NCBI GenBank assembly: GCA_045544835.1
Contig: JAZPZS010000180.1
Span: 1 to 34,045 of the forward strand
Source of the DNA: UBA1189 sp045544835
Lineage (GTDB): Bacteria > Bacteroidota > Bacteroidia > Bacteroidales > Bacteroidaceae
DNA length: 34,045 nt
Direction: 5' to 3'
The position numbers were made by a program, and so were the translations under genes. Below are positions 15,428 through 23,699 of the stretch, piece after piece (position 1 is the stretch's first letter; every line of letters starts with the position of its first letter). The notes beneath the pieces are model-generated. The model worked only from the letters and a program-made list of their open reading frames with translations, ran no database searches and was not told the DNA's origin.

Positions 15428-16597
15428 ATGACTAAGAAGATTCTGTTGCTCGGTTCGGGCGAGTTGGGAAAAGAGTTTGTTATCGCTGCCAAGCGATTGG
15501 GCCAGTATGTAATTGCTTGCGATGCCTATGAAGGTGCTCCCGCCATGCAGGTGGCCGATGAGTACGAGGTGTTCAGCATGCTCGATGGTGATGCGCTGGA
15601 GGCTGTGGTTGCCAAGCACAACCCCGACATCATAGTACCCGAGATTGAGGCCATCCGTACGGAACGTCTTTACGGATTCGAGGAACAGGGTATACAGGTG
15701 GTACCCAGTGCCAAGGCGGTAAACTATACGATGAATCGCAAGGCCATCCGTGACCTGGCTGCTAAAGAATTGGGGCTGAAGACAGCCAAATACTTCTACG
15801 CCAAATCACTCGACGAGCTGCGAGAAGCTGCCGACAAGGTAGGTTTCCCCTGTGTAGTGAAACCTCTGATGTCGTCATCGGGCAAGGGACAGTCGCTCGT
15901 AAAGAGTGCCGACGAGCTGGAGCAGGCATGGATATACGGATGCGAGGGTAGCCGCGGCGATATTAAAGAACTCATCATTGAGGAGTTCATCCGATTCGAC
16001 AGCGAGATAACCCTGCTCACCGTGACTCAGCAGAACGGTCCTACCCGTTTCTGCGCCCCCATCGGGCACGTACAGAAGAGCGGCGACTACCGCGAGAGCT
16101 TCCAACCCGCGCCCATCCGTCCCGATCACCTTGTCGAGGCCCAGCGTATGGCAGCCAAGGTAACCGAGGCACTCACTGGTGCTGGCATCTGGGGCGTAGA
16201 GTTCTTCCTCAGCAACGAGAATGGCGTATACTTCTCTGAACTATCGCCCCGTCCGCACGATACAGGTATGGTCACATTGGCTGGCACACAGCACCTCAAT
16301 GAGTTTGAGTTGCACGCCCGCGCCGTATTAGGACTCCCCATTGCAGAAATTGAGCAGTACCGCATGGGGGCTAGTGCCGTTATCTTATCACCCATTGCTT
16401 CGAAAGAGCAGCCTCGCTATCGCGGTATGGAAGAGGCTGTAGCTGAGGCTAACACCGATATCCGAATCTTTGGCAAGCCCTACACCAAGCTTAACCGTCG
16501 CATGGGCGTGGTTGTATGTAACGCCCCCAATGGCAGCGATATGGATGCACTGCGCGACAAGTGCAAGGCTGCTGCGGCCAAGGTGGAAGTGTACTAA
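15428..16597 (+). CDS. purT: Formate-dependent phosphoribosylglycinamide formyltransferase
   Basis: 389 residues, the normal PurT length. The N-terminal Rossmann-like pre-ATP-grasp domain starts KILLLGSGELGKE. The ATP-grasp core includes CVVKPLMSSSGKGQS and the metal-binding VEFFLSNENGVYFSELSPRPHDTG. The enzyme uses ATP and formate to formylate GAR in the third step of purine synthesis. It differs from PurK, its closest relative, in the GSGELGKE and SSSGKGQS motifs. An FNT-type formate/nitrite channel is present in this window at 22985-23605, but it is 6 kb away and not an operon partner. Confidence 0.95.
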   Translation: MTKKILLLGSGELGKEFVIAAKRLGQYVIACDAYEGAPAMQVADEYEVFSMLDGDALEAVVAKHNPDIIVPEIEAIRTERLYGFEEQGIQVVPSAKAVNYTMNRKAIRDLAAKELGLKTAKYFYAKSLDELREAADKVGFPCVVKPLMSSSGKGQSLVKSADELEQAWIYGCEGSRGDIKELIIEEFIRFDSEITLLTVTQQNGPTRFCAPIGHVQKSGDYRESFQPAPIRPDHLVEAQRMAAKVTEALTGAGIWGVEFFLSNENGVYFSELSPRPHDTGMVTLAGTQHLNEFELHARAVLGLPIAEIEQYRMGASAVILSPIASKEQPRYRGMEEAVAEANTDIRIFGKPYTKLNRRMGVVVCNAPNGSDMDALRDKCKAAAAKVEVY

Positions 16598-16657
16598 GAA
16601 ACACCATTATTTTAGAATCTTTCACCCTATTTATTTTATTTCTATTATTAATTGTTG

Positions 16658-16665
16658 TACATTTG
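16658..16665 (+). promoter_or_regulatory. -7 element of the leader RNA / CNNM gene
   Basis: TACATTTG, a full TAnnTTTG match, in an AT-rich stretch. It is the only match between purT and the CNNM gene and lies 174 nt before the latter's start codon. Confidence 0.5.
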
Positions 16666-16671
16666 CAGCCG

Positions 16672-16823
16672 ATTTAGACAATTAGAGACGCCTTCGACGA
16701 ACAAGATCAACATACAGACACACTGACGAGCATACACGCTCCGGCTACCTGCCGCCACGTATTACAGACATAACTCGGCAAGCGCCCCATTCGGGGTGCA
16801 AGTTGTTTCTTTTGTCTTTTTTT
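16672..16823 (+). ncRNA. Candidate leader RNA or small RNA ending in a terminator-like hairpin
   Basis: From the expected start after TACATTTG, about 150 nt contain no ATG. They end with a GC-rich stem GCGCCCC (16782-16788) / GGGGTGC (16793-16799), loop ATTC, followed by a long T-rich tract (TTGTTTCTTTTG, then TTTTTTT to 16823). The CNNM start codon is only 16 nt further on. The region is richer in G+C than its surroundings and carries other short complementary segments (CGGCTACCTGCCG at 16742-16754). I do not recognise an RNA family. It could be an attenuator for the CNNM gene or a free sRNA. Confidence 0.4.
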
Positions 16824-16839
16824 ATTAACACACTGAATT

Positions 16840-17889
16840 ATGGAAGAACAATTAATATACATCATCATGCTCATCTCGATAGCGTTATCGGCTTTGTGCT
16901 CAACGCTTGAGGCAACATTATTATCCACTCCCCTATCCTATATCGCGGGCCTCGAGGAACAGGGAACCAAAGGAGCAAACAGGCTAAAGCGACTGAAGAC
17001 CAACACCGACCGCCCCATCTCGGCTATCCTCTGCATCAACACCATTGCCAACACCGTAGGAGCCTCCATCGTAGGTTCGCTCGTGTATGAGGTCTATGGC
17101 GATGCGTTGGTAGGTGTCTTCTCCACCATCTTCACTCTATGCATCCTTATCCTGTCAGAGATTATCCCGAAGACCATCGGCACAAGCTACTGGCGCACAC
17201 TGGCCATCCCGGCATCGGTGATTATCGACGGTATGATCTTCATCTCCTTCCCCCTGGTATGGGCATTGGAGCACCTGCAACGCCTTATTTCCTCGAAGTC
17301 GAACCAGGTGAGTGTAAGCCGTGAGGACATCTCGGCCATGGTGAGCGTAGCTACCGAGGAGGAGGTCATCGAAACAGAGGAGAAGAAGATGATACAAAAC
17401 CTGCTTAAGCTTGATGAGGTGACCGCCCACGAGATTATGACTCCCAGCGTTGTCGTAGAGATGGTGCCGGGCAGCATGACTATACGCGAGTTCTACCAAA
17501 GCGACAACACCCATTCGCGCATACTTATCTATGATGAGGAGAACGACGAATACATCATAGGATACGTACTCCGCCAAGAGGTGTTGGAGAAGATGGCCGA
17601 GGACAAATTTAACATGCACCTCAGCGAAATTATCCGCCCCATCATGACCTTCGGCGAGGAGGACTCAGTAGCCGACATCTGGGAAAAACTTCTCGAGAAG
17701 AAGGAGCACATCTCAGCCATCCTCGATGAATATGGCTCGCTGCGCGGTATTGTTACCATGGAGGATGTCATCGAGACCATGCTCGGGCAGGAGATTGTAG
17801 ACGAAAAAGACGAAGTGGTCGACATGCAGGAGTATGCAAAGGACCAATGGGAAAAGGCCCAAAAGGACATTGTGGCCATGAACGACTGA
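16840..17889 (+). CDS. CNNM/CBS-domain membrane protein (CorC/HlyC-like)
   Basis: 349 residues. The N-terminal CNNM (DUF21) domain has three or four hydrophobic segments and the family motif ILSEIIPKTIGTSY near 105-118. It is followed by a CBS pair (about 195-325), with DEYGSLRGIVTMEDVIETMLGQE typical of CBS2. It lacks the long C-terminal transporter-associated CorC_HlyC domain and ends soon after CBS2. Relatives export Mg2+ or Co2+ or act as GldE; the substrate here is inferred. It is preceded by a leader ending in a terminator-like hairpin. The GH51 gene begins 12 bases after its stop, so read-through into that gene is likely. Confidence 0.88.
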   Translation: MEEQLIYIIMLISIALSALCSTLEATLLSTPLSYIAGLEEQGTKGANRLKRLKTNTDRPISAILCINTIANTVGASIVGSLVYEVYGDALVGVFSTIFTLCILILSEIIPKTIGTSYWRTLAIPASVIIDGMIFISFPLVWALEHLQRLISSKSNQVSVSREDISAMVSVATEEEVIETEEKKMIQNLLKLDEVTAHEIMTPSVVVEMVPGSMTIREFYQSDNTHSRILIYDEENDEYIIGYVLRQEVLEKMAEDKFNMHLSEIIRPIMTFGEEDSVADIWEKLLEKKEHISAILDEYGSLRGIVTMEDVIETMLGQEIVDEKDEVVDMQEYAKDQWEKAQKDIVAMND

Positions 17890-17901
17890 CTATAATTATC
17901 T

Positions 17902-20448
17902 ATGCATATGAAACGAATCTTCAATATATTCTCAGCAGCCTTGCTGTGCCTCAATTTGTGTGGGCAAACAGCAGTATTGAATGTGGATGTCTCATGCGAG
18001 GAAGTCACCATCAGCCCGACCCTGTACGGACTCTTCTATGAGGAGATCAACCATGCCGGTGAGGGTGGCCTCTATGCCGAACTCATCCAAAACCGCTCGT
18101 TTGAGGACGAGGACCGCCCCATCCGTAACCGCCGCTTTGGTGAGAATGGTGAGGGCGAGCGCTTCGGACGCCGTCCGCTACCGGGAATGATTCCTGCGTG
18201 GGTGAGTGCCAACAGTAAGGGAGCTGTATCGAAGATGGAGATCACCACCACGAACCTGCTCAACAAGGTGCAGCAGAAGGCACTCAAGTGGAGCATCACC
18301 GAGGCTTCAGTCGATGCACCGGCTGCCATTGCCAACACTGGCTTCTGGGGTATAAAGTCGGTAAAGGGCAATACCTATACGCTAACCTTCTGGGCACGTG
18401 CCGAAAAGAACTACAAGGGTACGCTCCGTGTAGGTCTACAGAGCAAGGACAGCGCGGTGTGGTATGCCGAGGCTGCTGTCAAAGGTAAGATTGGCAAGGC
18501 ATGGAAGAAGTATTCCGTTACCTTTACCCCCGAGGCCAATGCCGACTATGCCCGCTTTGTCATGGCGGCTGACATGCCCGGCACGCTGTATCTGGATATG
18601 GTGTCACTCTTCCCCCCGACGTACAAGGACCGCGCTAACGGATGCCGCAAGGACCTTGCCGAGATGCTCGAGGCCCTGCACCCGAAGTTTGTACGCTTCC
18701 CCGGTGGGTGCTTCGTGGAGGGCATGTCGAAGGAGAGCGCCTATGAGTGGAAACGTACGGTGGGGCCGCTCGAAGAGCGTCCCGGCCACTACAATGCCAA
18801 CTGGCACTACCCCGTCACCGACGGTATGGGCTATCACGAATACCTGCAGCTGGCCGAGGACCTTGGTGCCGAGCCGCTCTACGTGGTGAACGTAGGTATA
18901 TGGCACGGTGGATTCGAGCCTTACGACCAGATTGACGAGTACATACAGAATGCACTCGATGCCATCGAGTATGCCAATGGCGACAAAAACACCAAGTATG
19001 GCCGTATGCGTATCGCCAACGGACATCCCGAACCCTTCAATATGAAGTATATCGAGATTGGCAACGAGAACTACCAAGCCAATCCGCGCGAGCAGAGCGA
19101 CCACTATGCTGAGCGCTACATCCAATTCTACAATGCCATCAAAGCACGCTACCCCGAGATGCAGGTCATCGGCAATGTCGAGTCGTGGGGTACCGACTAT
19201 CCCTCGTGGCGCAATGAGCACCCCGTAGACATGCTCGATGAGCACTACTACCGATCACCCTCATGGTTTGCCGGCAAATATCACCACTACGACAACTACG
19301 ACCGCAAGGGTCCGAAGATTTACGTGGGTGAATATGCCGTGACCTCAAACTGCGGCGAAGGCAACCTCAAGGCTGCTCTTGGAGAAGCCATCTATATGAT
19401 GGGTATGGAGAACAATAGCGATGTCGTGGCCATGTGTAGCTATGCGCCCGTATTTGTCAACATACACGACAAAACCTGGATGCCCGATATGATACGTTTC
19501 GATGCCGCCCATAGCTGGGGATCACCCTCATACTATGTGCAGCGCCTTTTTGCCGAGAATGTGGGTACCACAATGGTGGCTTCGGAGGTGAAGCAGACAC
19601 GCCGTCCGCGTCCCTCAAAGTTCAGCATAGGCTTTGGTTCGTGGAATACGGAGGTGGAGTATAAGGATATTCAATTGACAATGGACAATGGACAATTGAC
19701 AATGGATAATCCTGAATCAGCTATAGGAGACTCCGGTAGTTGTCAATTGTCAATTACTACTCCAGATTTGAACATCAAGAAAGGCAAGTGGCAGGTGAAG
19801 GACGGGATTATCAGCCAATCGACACAGACTACCGAGTGTATGGCCATCTGCCCCGAGGTATTCGATGCTACCTCCTACGACCTTACCCTCAAGGCCCGCA
19901 AGCAAGCTGGCGATGAGGGCTTCCTCATCATCTTCGACTACTTTGACGAGGACAATTATAAGTGGCTCAACCTCGGAGGATGGGGCAATACCCAGCATGG
20001 CATAGAGACCACCATGGCCGCATCGAAGAGTACCACCATCACCGCATCCGGCACCATAGAGAAGGACCGCTGGTATGATATCCGCATCGAGGTACGCGAC
20101 GAGCAGATACGTGCCTTTGTGGATGGGCAGCTCGTGCACGACATCACCATCGCCACACCAGACATGCTCTATGCCAATGCGATGGTCGACAAGGAGACAG
20201 GCGAACTGGTAGTGAAGGTGGTCAACTTTGATGATGTGATGATACCCTTGCAGATGAACATCAAGGGGGCTGATATCGTATCGAGCACCATCACCCTGCT
20301 TACCTCAGAGAGTGGCAAGGATGAGAACACCTTTGCAGAGCCTGCGAAGGTCATCCCCACCAGCACGGAGTGTAATCTGACATTCAAGGAGAGCCTTTAT
20401 ATGACACCTGCCAACTCGCTCACCGTGTGGCGGATGAAGATGAAATAA
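17902..20448 (+). CDS. GH51 alpha-L-arabinofuranosidase, secreted
   Basis: 848 residues; an alternative ATG at 17908 gives the cleaner signal peptide MKRIFNIFSAALLC. After the opening SPTLYGLFYEEINHAGEGG comes an inserted CBM4/9-like beta domain (about 70-230), then the GH51 TIM barrel. The acid/base Glu389 (EIGNENY) and nucleophile Glu477 (YVGEYAV) are both present. A concanavalin/LamG-like domain (about 625-750, FDYFDEDNYKWLNLGGWG) interrupts the C-terminal arabinofuranosidase beta domain, which resumes near 760 and ends SLTVWRMK. Residues about 590-620 are a repeat-derived linker. It removes terminal arabinofuranosyl groups from arabinan or arabinoxylan; no SusC/D pair or other glycan genes adjoin it. 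Confidence 0.9.
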   Translation: MHMKRIFNIFSAALLCLNLCGQTAVLNVDVSCEEVTISPTLYGLFYEEINHAGEGGLYAELIQNRSFEDEDRPIRNRRFGENGEGERFGRRPLPGMIPAWVSANSKGAVSKMEITTTNLLNKVQQKALKWSITEASVDAPAAIANTGFWGIKSVKGNTYTLTFWARAEKNYKGTLRVGLQSKDSAVWYAEAAVKGKIGKAWKKYSVTFTPEANADYARFVMAADMPGTLYLDMVSLFPPTYKDRANGCRKDLAEMLEALHPKFVRFPGGCFVEGMSKESAYEWKRTVGPLEERPGHYNANWHYPVTDGMGYHEYLQLAEDLGAEPLYVVNVGIWHGGFEPYDQIDEYIQNALDAIEYANGDKNTKYGRMRIANGHPEPFNMKYIEIGNENYQANPREQSDHYAERYIQFYNAIKARYPEMQVIGNVESWGTDYPSWRNEHPVDMLDEHYYRSPSWFAGKYHHYDNYDRKGPKIYVGEYAVTSNCGEGNLKAALGEAIYMMGMENNSDVVAMCSYAPVFVNIHDKTWMPDMIRFDAAHSWGSPSYYVQRLFAENVGTTMVASEVKQTRRPRPSKFSIGFGSWNTEVEYKDIQLTMDNGQLTMDNPESAIGDSGSCQLSITTPDLNIKKGKWQVKDGIISQSTQTTECMAICPEVFDATSYDLTLKARKQAGDEGFLIIFDYFDEDNYKWLNLGGWGNTQHGIETTMAASKSTTITASGTIEKDRWYDIRIEVRDEQIRAFVDGQLVHDITIATPDMLYANAMVDKETGELVVKVVNFDDVMIPLQMNIKGADIVSSTITLLTSESGKDENTFAEPAKVIPTSTECNLTFKESLYMTPANSLTVWRMKMK
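19672..19756. repeat. Heptanucleotide array E inside the GH51 gene, with an inverted second arm
   Basis: Five 7-base units at 19672-19706: CAATTGA, CAATGGA, CAATGGA, CAATTGA, CAATGGA. After 34 bases the opposite orientation appears as two TGTCAAT units (19741-19754). Together they can form a hairpin. All of it is read in frame as a linker before the ConA-like domain. The two TGA-bearing units are 21 bases apart, in a frame the gene does not use. Confidence 0.85.
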
Positions 20449-20470
20449 GGGGCATGAAAGGCAAGTTGAT

Positions 20471-20505
20471 AAAAAAGCAGAGGAGGGCAATCGTCCTCCT
20501 CTGCT
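20471..20505 (-). terminator. Strong terminator of the small lipoprotein gene
   Basis: A 13-bp stem (20476-20488 with 20493-20505, one G-T) with a 4-nt loop AATC. On the minus strand it is followed by TTTTTT (20476-20471). It sits between convergent genes and may also stop GH51 transcripts, although no T-run follows on the plus strand. Confidence 0.85.
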
Positions 20506-20526
20506 CGTATGGTATAAAACAAATGT

Positions 20527-20940
20527 TTACTTTCTGATACCTTCAAATTCTATCTCATAGTTAGGGATCTTGATCTCTAACTCTAACGTTTTGTCTTCTA
20601 CCTCGCCCGTTACAGGTACAGCCTCAAATGAAAAACCTGAAAAACTGATGGCTGTAGAACCTGCCAAATTTGCTGTACCATCAACGGAAATAACAGTACA
20701 GGTGGCCTTGATGTCAATGCTACCAAGGACCTCCCCCAAACTGATACCAGCCAAAGAGATTTCCGCTTGATTGTCTCCGATAGCCTTTACTGTTACCTCT
20801 TTTGAGATAGGCGAAACGCCAGCAATCTTCAATTCCCCGACATAGGTACCTGCAATGGCGTTTGCATCCAATTCACTACACGATGTCAACATTCCTAAGG
20901 TGCACATCATCGCACATACGTACAAATAAATCTTTTTCAT
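20527..20940 (-). CDS. Small lipoprotein, calycin-like
   Basis: 137 residues from MKKIYLYVCAMMC; the longer in-frame start at 21018 lies upstream of the -7 element and is rejected. A lipoprotein signal peptide ends with LTSC (Cys21). The mature part begins AIAGTYVGELKIAG and is entirely beta-strand-like (VTVKAIGDNQAEISLAG, then an amphipathic C-terminal pair). It resembles the short calycin-like lipoproteins common in Bacteroidales. No enzyme motif is seen. The function is unknown and may involve binding a hydrophobic ligand. It is monocistronic, with its own -7 element and a strong terminator. Confidence 0.7.
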   Translation of the reverse strand: MKKIYLYVCAMMCTLGMLTSCSELDANAIAGTYVGELKIAGVSPISKEVTVKAIGDNQAEISLAGISLGEVLGSIDIKATCTVISVDGTANLAGSTAISFSGFSFEAVPVTGEVEDKTLELEIKIPNYEIEFEGIRK

Positions 20941-20965
20941 TTCTTTATTTTTTATGTTTACACGA

Positions 20966-20973
20966 CAAAAGTA
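20966..20973 (-). promoter_or_regulatory. -7 element of the small lipoprotein gene
   Basis: TACTTTTG on the minus strand, 25 nt before the chosen ATG. The -33 region is AT-rich without a clear TTTG. Confidence 0.5.
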
Positions 20974-21166
20974 GTAATCAATTCTGAAAAGAAACTGAAA
21001 AACCATGATTTTTTTCAAAAAACACTTGATTTTTCTTTTAGTATTGTAATTAGGCGAAGATTAGCTTGTATTCAGCCGATATGCAGAGGTCCTGGCTCTT
21101 CAAGGTTAAAACCGCTGCGGGTATTCGCTTTGCAGAGTAACTTACTCGATGTTATGGGAGAAAATG

Positions 21167-21427
21167 TCACTCTTTTATCTCTTCAAAGTCAACATATTCA
21201 CCCTCCGAGTCGTCGAATATCTTATCGCGTTTCTTCCCGCCTGAGGCAGAGGAGGCCTGCTGCTGTGTCCGTGACTCCGACGGACCGTATTCCCCTTGGG
21301 TGGTATGTGGCTGACGAGGCATACGGTGTCCAAAAAGGAGGTTGAGGATACCGCGCAGCAAGGAACCGCCTATTATGATGAGAAACAGGAAGAAGAGGAT
21401 AATGAAGAAAAATATACTTGCAAACAT
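21167..21427 (-). CDS. DUF4834-family small membrane protein
   Basis: 86 residues. One N-terminal membrane segment (FASIFFFIILFFLFLIIIGG) with a second amphipathic stretch (GILNLLFGHRM), then a polar Gln/Ser-rich cytosolic tail ending with the acidic block GEYVDFEEIKE. This architecture and the gene order psd-pssA-DUF4834 match what is common in Bacteroidales. The function is unknown; the neighbours suggest a membrane-lipid link. The 148 bases on its 3' side (21019-21166) hold nothing I recognise. Confidence 0.75.
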   Translation of the reverse strand: MFASIFFFIILFFLFLIIIGGSLLRGILNLLFGHRMPRQPHTTQGEYGPSESRTQQQASSASGGKKRDKIFDDSEGEYVDFEEIKE

Positions 21428-21496
21428 TTATTTTCAAAGTTACAGTTACGGTAAAGGTATATACAAATGACGTACCAAAAAGGTTCGCCCTAATGG

Positions 21497-22198
21497 CTAC
21501 GCACGCTTTTGTGTCAGAATTGACAGAATGATGTACCATCCTATGACAGCAGAGAGGCCATTGAGTCCCCATACGATGAGCAGGGCGAGGCTGACAAGGA
21601 GGAAGATATAGACTATGCGGTTGCTCTCCCAAGAAAGGTTCTTGAACTTGAGTGAGAACATAGGAATCTCGGCTACCAATAGCCAAGAGAACAGCAGCAC
21701 CAATCCGAGCACAAGCACCCAACCATAGGGTTGCTCCACGATTGCGTCGTGCGAACCGATGACAAGGGCGCCCCAGAAAAGAGCATTGGCAGGTGTGGGG
21801 AGTCCGACGAACGAACTGGTCTGTCGTTCGTCAACATTGAACTTGGCAAGACGCAATGCCGAGAAAGCGACCAAGAGAAAAGCGGCAAATGGCATGGCAA
21901 AAGCTACCAACATATCAAGATAAGCATCGGCACACTCGCGCAGCCAGCTAAACACCATCGTGGCAGGCGCAAAGCCAAAGGTGATGACATCGGCCAAAGA
22001 GTCGAGTTCCTTGCCTATAGGCGAACTCACCTTGAGCGCACGAGCTGAGAGTCCGTCGAAGAAGTCGAACACCGCGCCTGCAATGATGAATGCAAACGCA
22101 AGGGGATAGACTCCTTCGAAAGCATACACGGCAGCGACACATCCGGAGAGGAGGTTACAGCAGGTGATGGTATTGGGTATATGCTTCTTTATATTCAT
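21497..22198 (-). CDS. pssA: CDP-diacylglycerol-serine O-phosphatidyltransferase
   Basis: 233 residues, multi-spanning. The CDP-alcohol phosphotransferase signature is complete: Asp48-Gly49-x2-Ala52-Arg53-x8-Gly62-x3-Asp66-x3-Asp70, preceded by Asp45. It makes phosphatidylserine from CDP-diacylglycerol and serine in the inner membrane. The product is the substrate of Psd, encoded 11 bases upstream on the same strand, so the pair forms the phosphatidylethanolamine pathway in one transcript. The start MNIKKHIPNTITCCNLLSGC is the usual one for this family. Confidence 0.95.
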   Translation of the reverse strand: MNIKKHIPNTITCCNLLSGCVAAVYAFEGVYPLAFAFIIAGAVFDFFDGLSARALKVSSPIGKELDSLADVITFGFAPATMVFSWLRECADAYLDMLVAFAMPFAAFLLVAFSALRLAKFNVDERQTSSFVGLPTPANALFWGALVIGSHDAIVEQPYGWVLVLGLVLLFSWLLVAEIPMFSLKFKNLSWESNRIVYIFLLVSLALLIVWGLNGLSAVIGWYIILSILTQKRA

Positions 22199-22209
22199 GC
22201 TGATAAAAA

Positions 22210-22896
22210 CTATTTCAACTTAGCCAAGATAGTCTGATTACCAGTGGTCTTCTGTCCCATAGTAACGCAAACCTCGGTGCCGAGAGGCAAGTAGACGTCT
22301 ACGCGAGAGCCCAACTTGATGAAACCAAAGTGCTCGTCAATGAAACTCTCGTCGCCCGGCTTGGCATAGGTCACGATACGGCGTGCCATAGCACCTGCAA
22401 TCTGACGCACCATCACCTCCTTGCCGTCGGGAGTTTCGATGACTACCATGGATCGCTCATTGTCGGTGCTGGCCTTAGGCAGGAAAGCACGGTGAAATTT
22501 TCCATTATCGTGAGTAACCTTCTTTACCACACCATCTACGGGATACCAGTTGGCATGTACGTTGAGCGGACTCATGAAGATGGAGAGCAGTAAACGACGG
22601 TCGTGGAAGTAGTCGGGCTCCTCCACCTCTTCGATTACTACAATCTTTCCGTCGGCCGGAGCCACCACAATGCCTTCTGTCTCTTCACCTGGGAAACGGC
22701 GCGGCGGGCAGCGGAAGAAATTGATGAGTAATGCATATATGGTAGTGGCAAATACCGTGATAATGACAAAGAGCCATCGACACTCATAATAGGTGAACCA
22801 CCAAGCAAGTCCCACCACAGCAGCCCATACAAAGAAACCGACTGTCAGCTGATGAGTCCCTTCCTGATGAAGGTGTATTTTACGTAGTTTTCGCAT
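22210..22896 (-). CDS. psd: Phosphatidylserine decarboxylase (short form)
   Basis: 228 residues from MRKLRKIHLHQEG; an ATG 9 bases upstream is possible but leaves almost no leader after the promoter. Two N-terminal membrane segments are followed by the decarboxylase core (VVAPADGKIVVIEEV, FMSPLNVHANWYPVDG). The autocleavage site is the Gly-Ser in IKLGSRVDVYLP near the C-terminus, where the serine becomes the pyruvoyl cofactor. This is the short archaeal/Bacteroidota-type enzyme with a bare GS rather than LGST. It converts phosphatidylserine to phosphatidylethanolamine and is co-transcribed with pssA. Confidence 0.93.
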   Translation of the reverse strand: MRKLRKIHLHQEGTHQLTVGFFVWAAVVGLAWWFTYYECRWLFVIITVFATTIYALLINFFRCPPRRFPGEETEGIVVAPADGKIVVIEEVEEPDYFHDRRLLLSIFMSPLNVHANWYPVDGVVKKVTHDNGKFHRAFLPKASTDNERSMVVIETPDGKEVMVRQIAGAMARRIVTYAKPGDESFIDEHFGFIKLGSRVDVYLPLGTEVCVTMGQKTTGNQTILAKLK

Positions 22897-22918
22897 AGTA
22901 TACATTATTTAAATTATG

Positions 22919-22950
22919 CAAATTTAAGCGTATTCGCCCAATAATGCAAA
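22919..22950 (-). promoter_or_regulatory. Promoter of psd-pssA-DUF4834
   Basis: On the minus strand TTTG (22950-22947), exactly 20 nt, TAAATTTG (22926-22919): a full consensus match. Confidence 0.8.
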
Positions 22951-22983
22951 AAAATGGGGGGATAATTGTTTTATACGCTTAAA
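22923..22983. promoter_or_regulatory. Perfect 11-bp dyad spanning the psd promoter
   Basis: TTTAAGCGTAT (22923-22933) and ATACGCTTAAA (22973-22983), spacer 39 bases. The left arm overlaps the -7 element, the -33 element lies between the arms, and the right arm abuts the stop codon of the FNT gene. It is a candidate regulator-binding site, or a looping operator. Confidence 0.5.
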
Positions 22984-22984
22984 A

Positions 22985-23605
22985 TCAGGCTTGGGGAGTG
23001 ATGAAACGGTATAAGTTACATCCGATAAAATTTCCGATGACGAGACAAGGATAGAGTATTATAAGTTCTCCAATATGTTCTCCTGTATAGGAAACTGGCA
23101 CCGTGAGATAGTAGAAGGCATCGGCAAGACAGTGTGGAAATCCGCAATTGATGAAGAGTGGTACGCCGAAGAATAGGGGGAACATGTTCCCTTGGCGAGC
23201 AAAGGTGACCACTGTGGTCATGATGAATCCACAGCCGATGGCAAGCAAGCCTGCACGCATGGGACCTATCGTCAGTCGAGCCTCCAAGATTGCTTGTGCC
23301 GGAGCACCCAACTCCATTGGGGATAGGCGTGTGAGCAGTGAGACAAGCAAACATCCAGTGATATTCCCGATGAGGATGAAGAGCAGTTTGCCGATAGCTT
23401 TCAGCCAACAGCTACGTCCTTGCTCATCGCGCAAAGGGATAAAACCTGCAGTACCTGTGTAGAGGGGGAGCTTGTAGCCTACCACGGTAAGCAGCCCAAA
23501 CGCAAACAATACGGCACCAATGATGTTGGTGCAAGCTAAGTAACCCCATCCTGCGATGCCGATGGCGATACCTGAAAGTATGGCTGAGCGAAAAGTATTC
23601 TTCAT
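22985..23605 (-). CDS. Formate/nitrite transporter (FNT) family channel, short form
   Basis: 206 residues, six hydrophobic segments. The family's pore histidine is present as His158 in CGFPHCLADAFYY, aligned with the GFEHSVANM-type motif of FocA/NirC. A pseudo-symmetric Leu-rich half (LYTGTAGFIPL) also fits. It is about 70 residues shorter than FocA. Family members pass formate, nitrite or hydrosulfide as monocarboxylic-type anions with proton relay; which one is used here cannot be told. It precedes psd by 88 bases but psd has its own promoter. Confidence 0.8.
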   Translation of the reverse strand: MKNTFRSAILSGIAIGIAGWGYLACTNIIGAVLFAFGLLTVVGYKLPLYTGTAGFIPLRDEQGRSCWLKAIGKLLFILIGNITGCLLVSLLTRLSPMELGAPAQAILEARLTIGPMRAGLLAIGCGFIMTTVVTFARQGNMFPLFFGVPLFINCGFPHCLADAFYYLTVPVSYTGEHIGELIILYPCLVIGNFIGCNLYRFITPQA

Positions 23606-23699
23606 ATGAGCAGTGTTAATCGTGTTATAGACTATCTAATAGGTGAATTATCACTGCCGGGATGCTTTGTGAAGAAAGTATCTGCATGATAATTCTGCG

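Noticed and set aside
16725..16760. CTGACGAG resembling the hammerhead ribozyme core in the leader RNA
   Set aside because: No following GAA(A) core segment or cleavage-site stem in the right arrangement.
21019..21166. Gap after DUF4834 examined for a riboswitch or small gene
   Set aside because: Only short chance complementarities and a 7-base direct repeat (TGCAGAG); no ORF or known motif.
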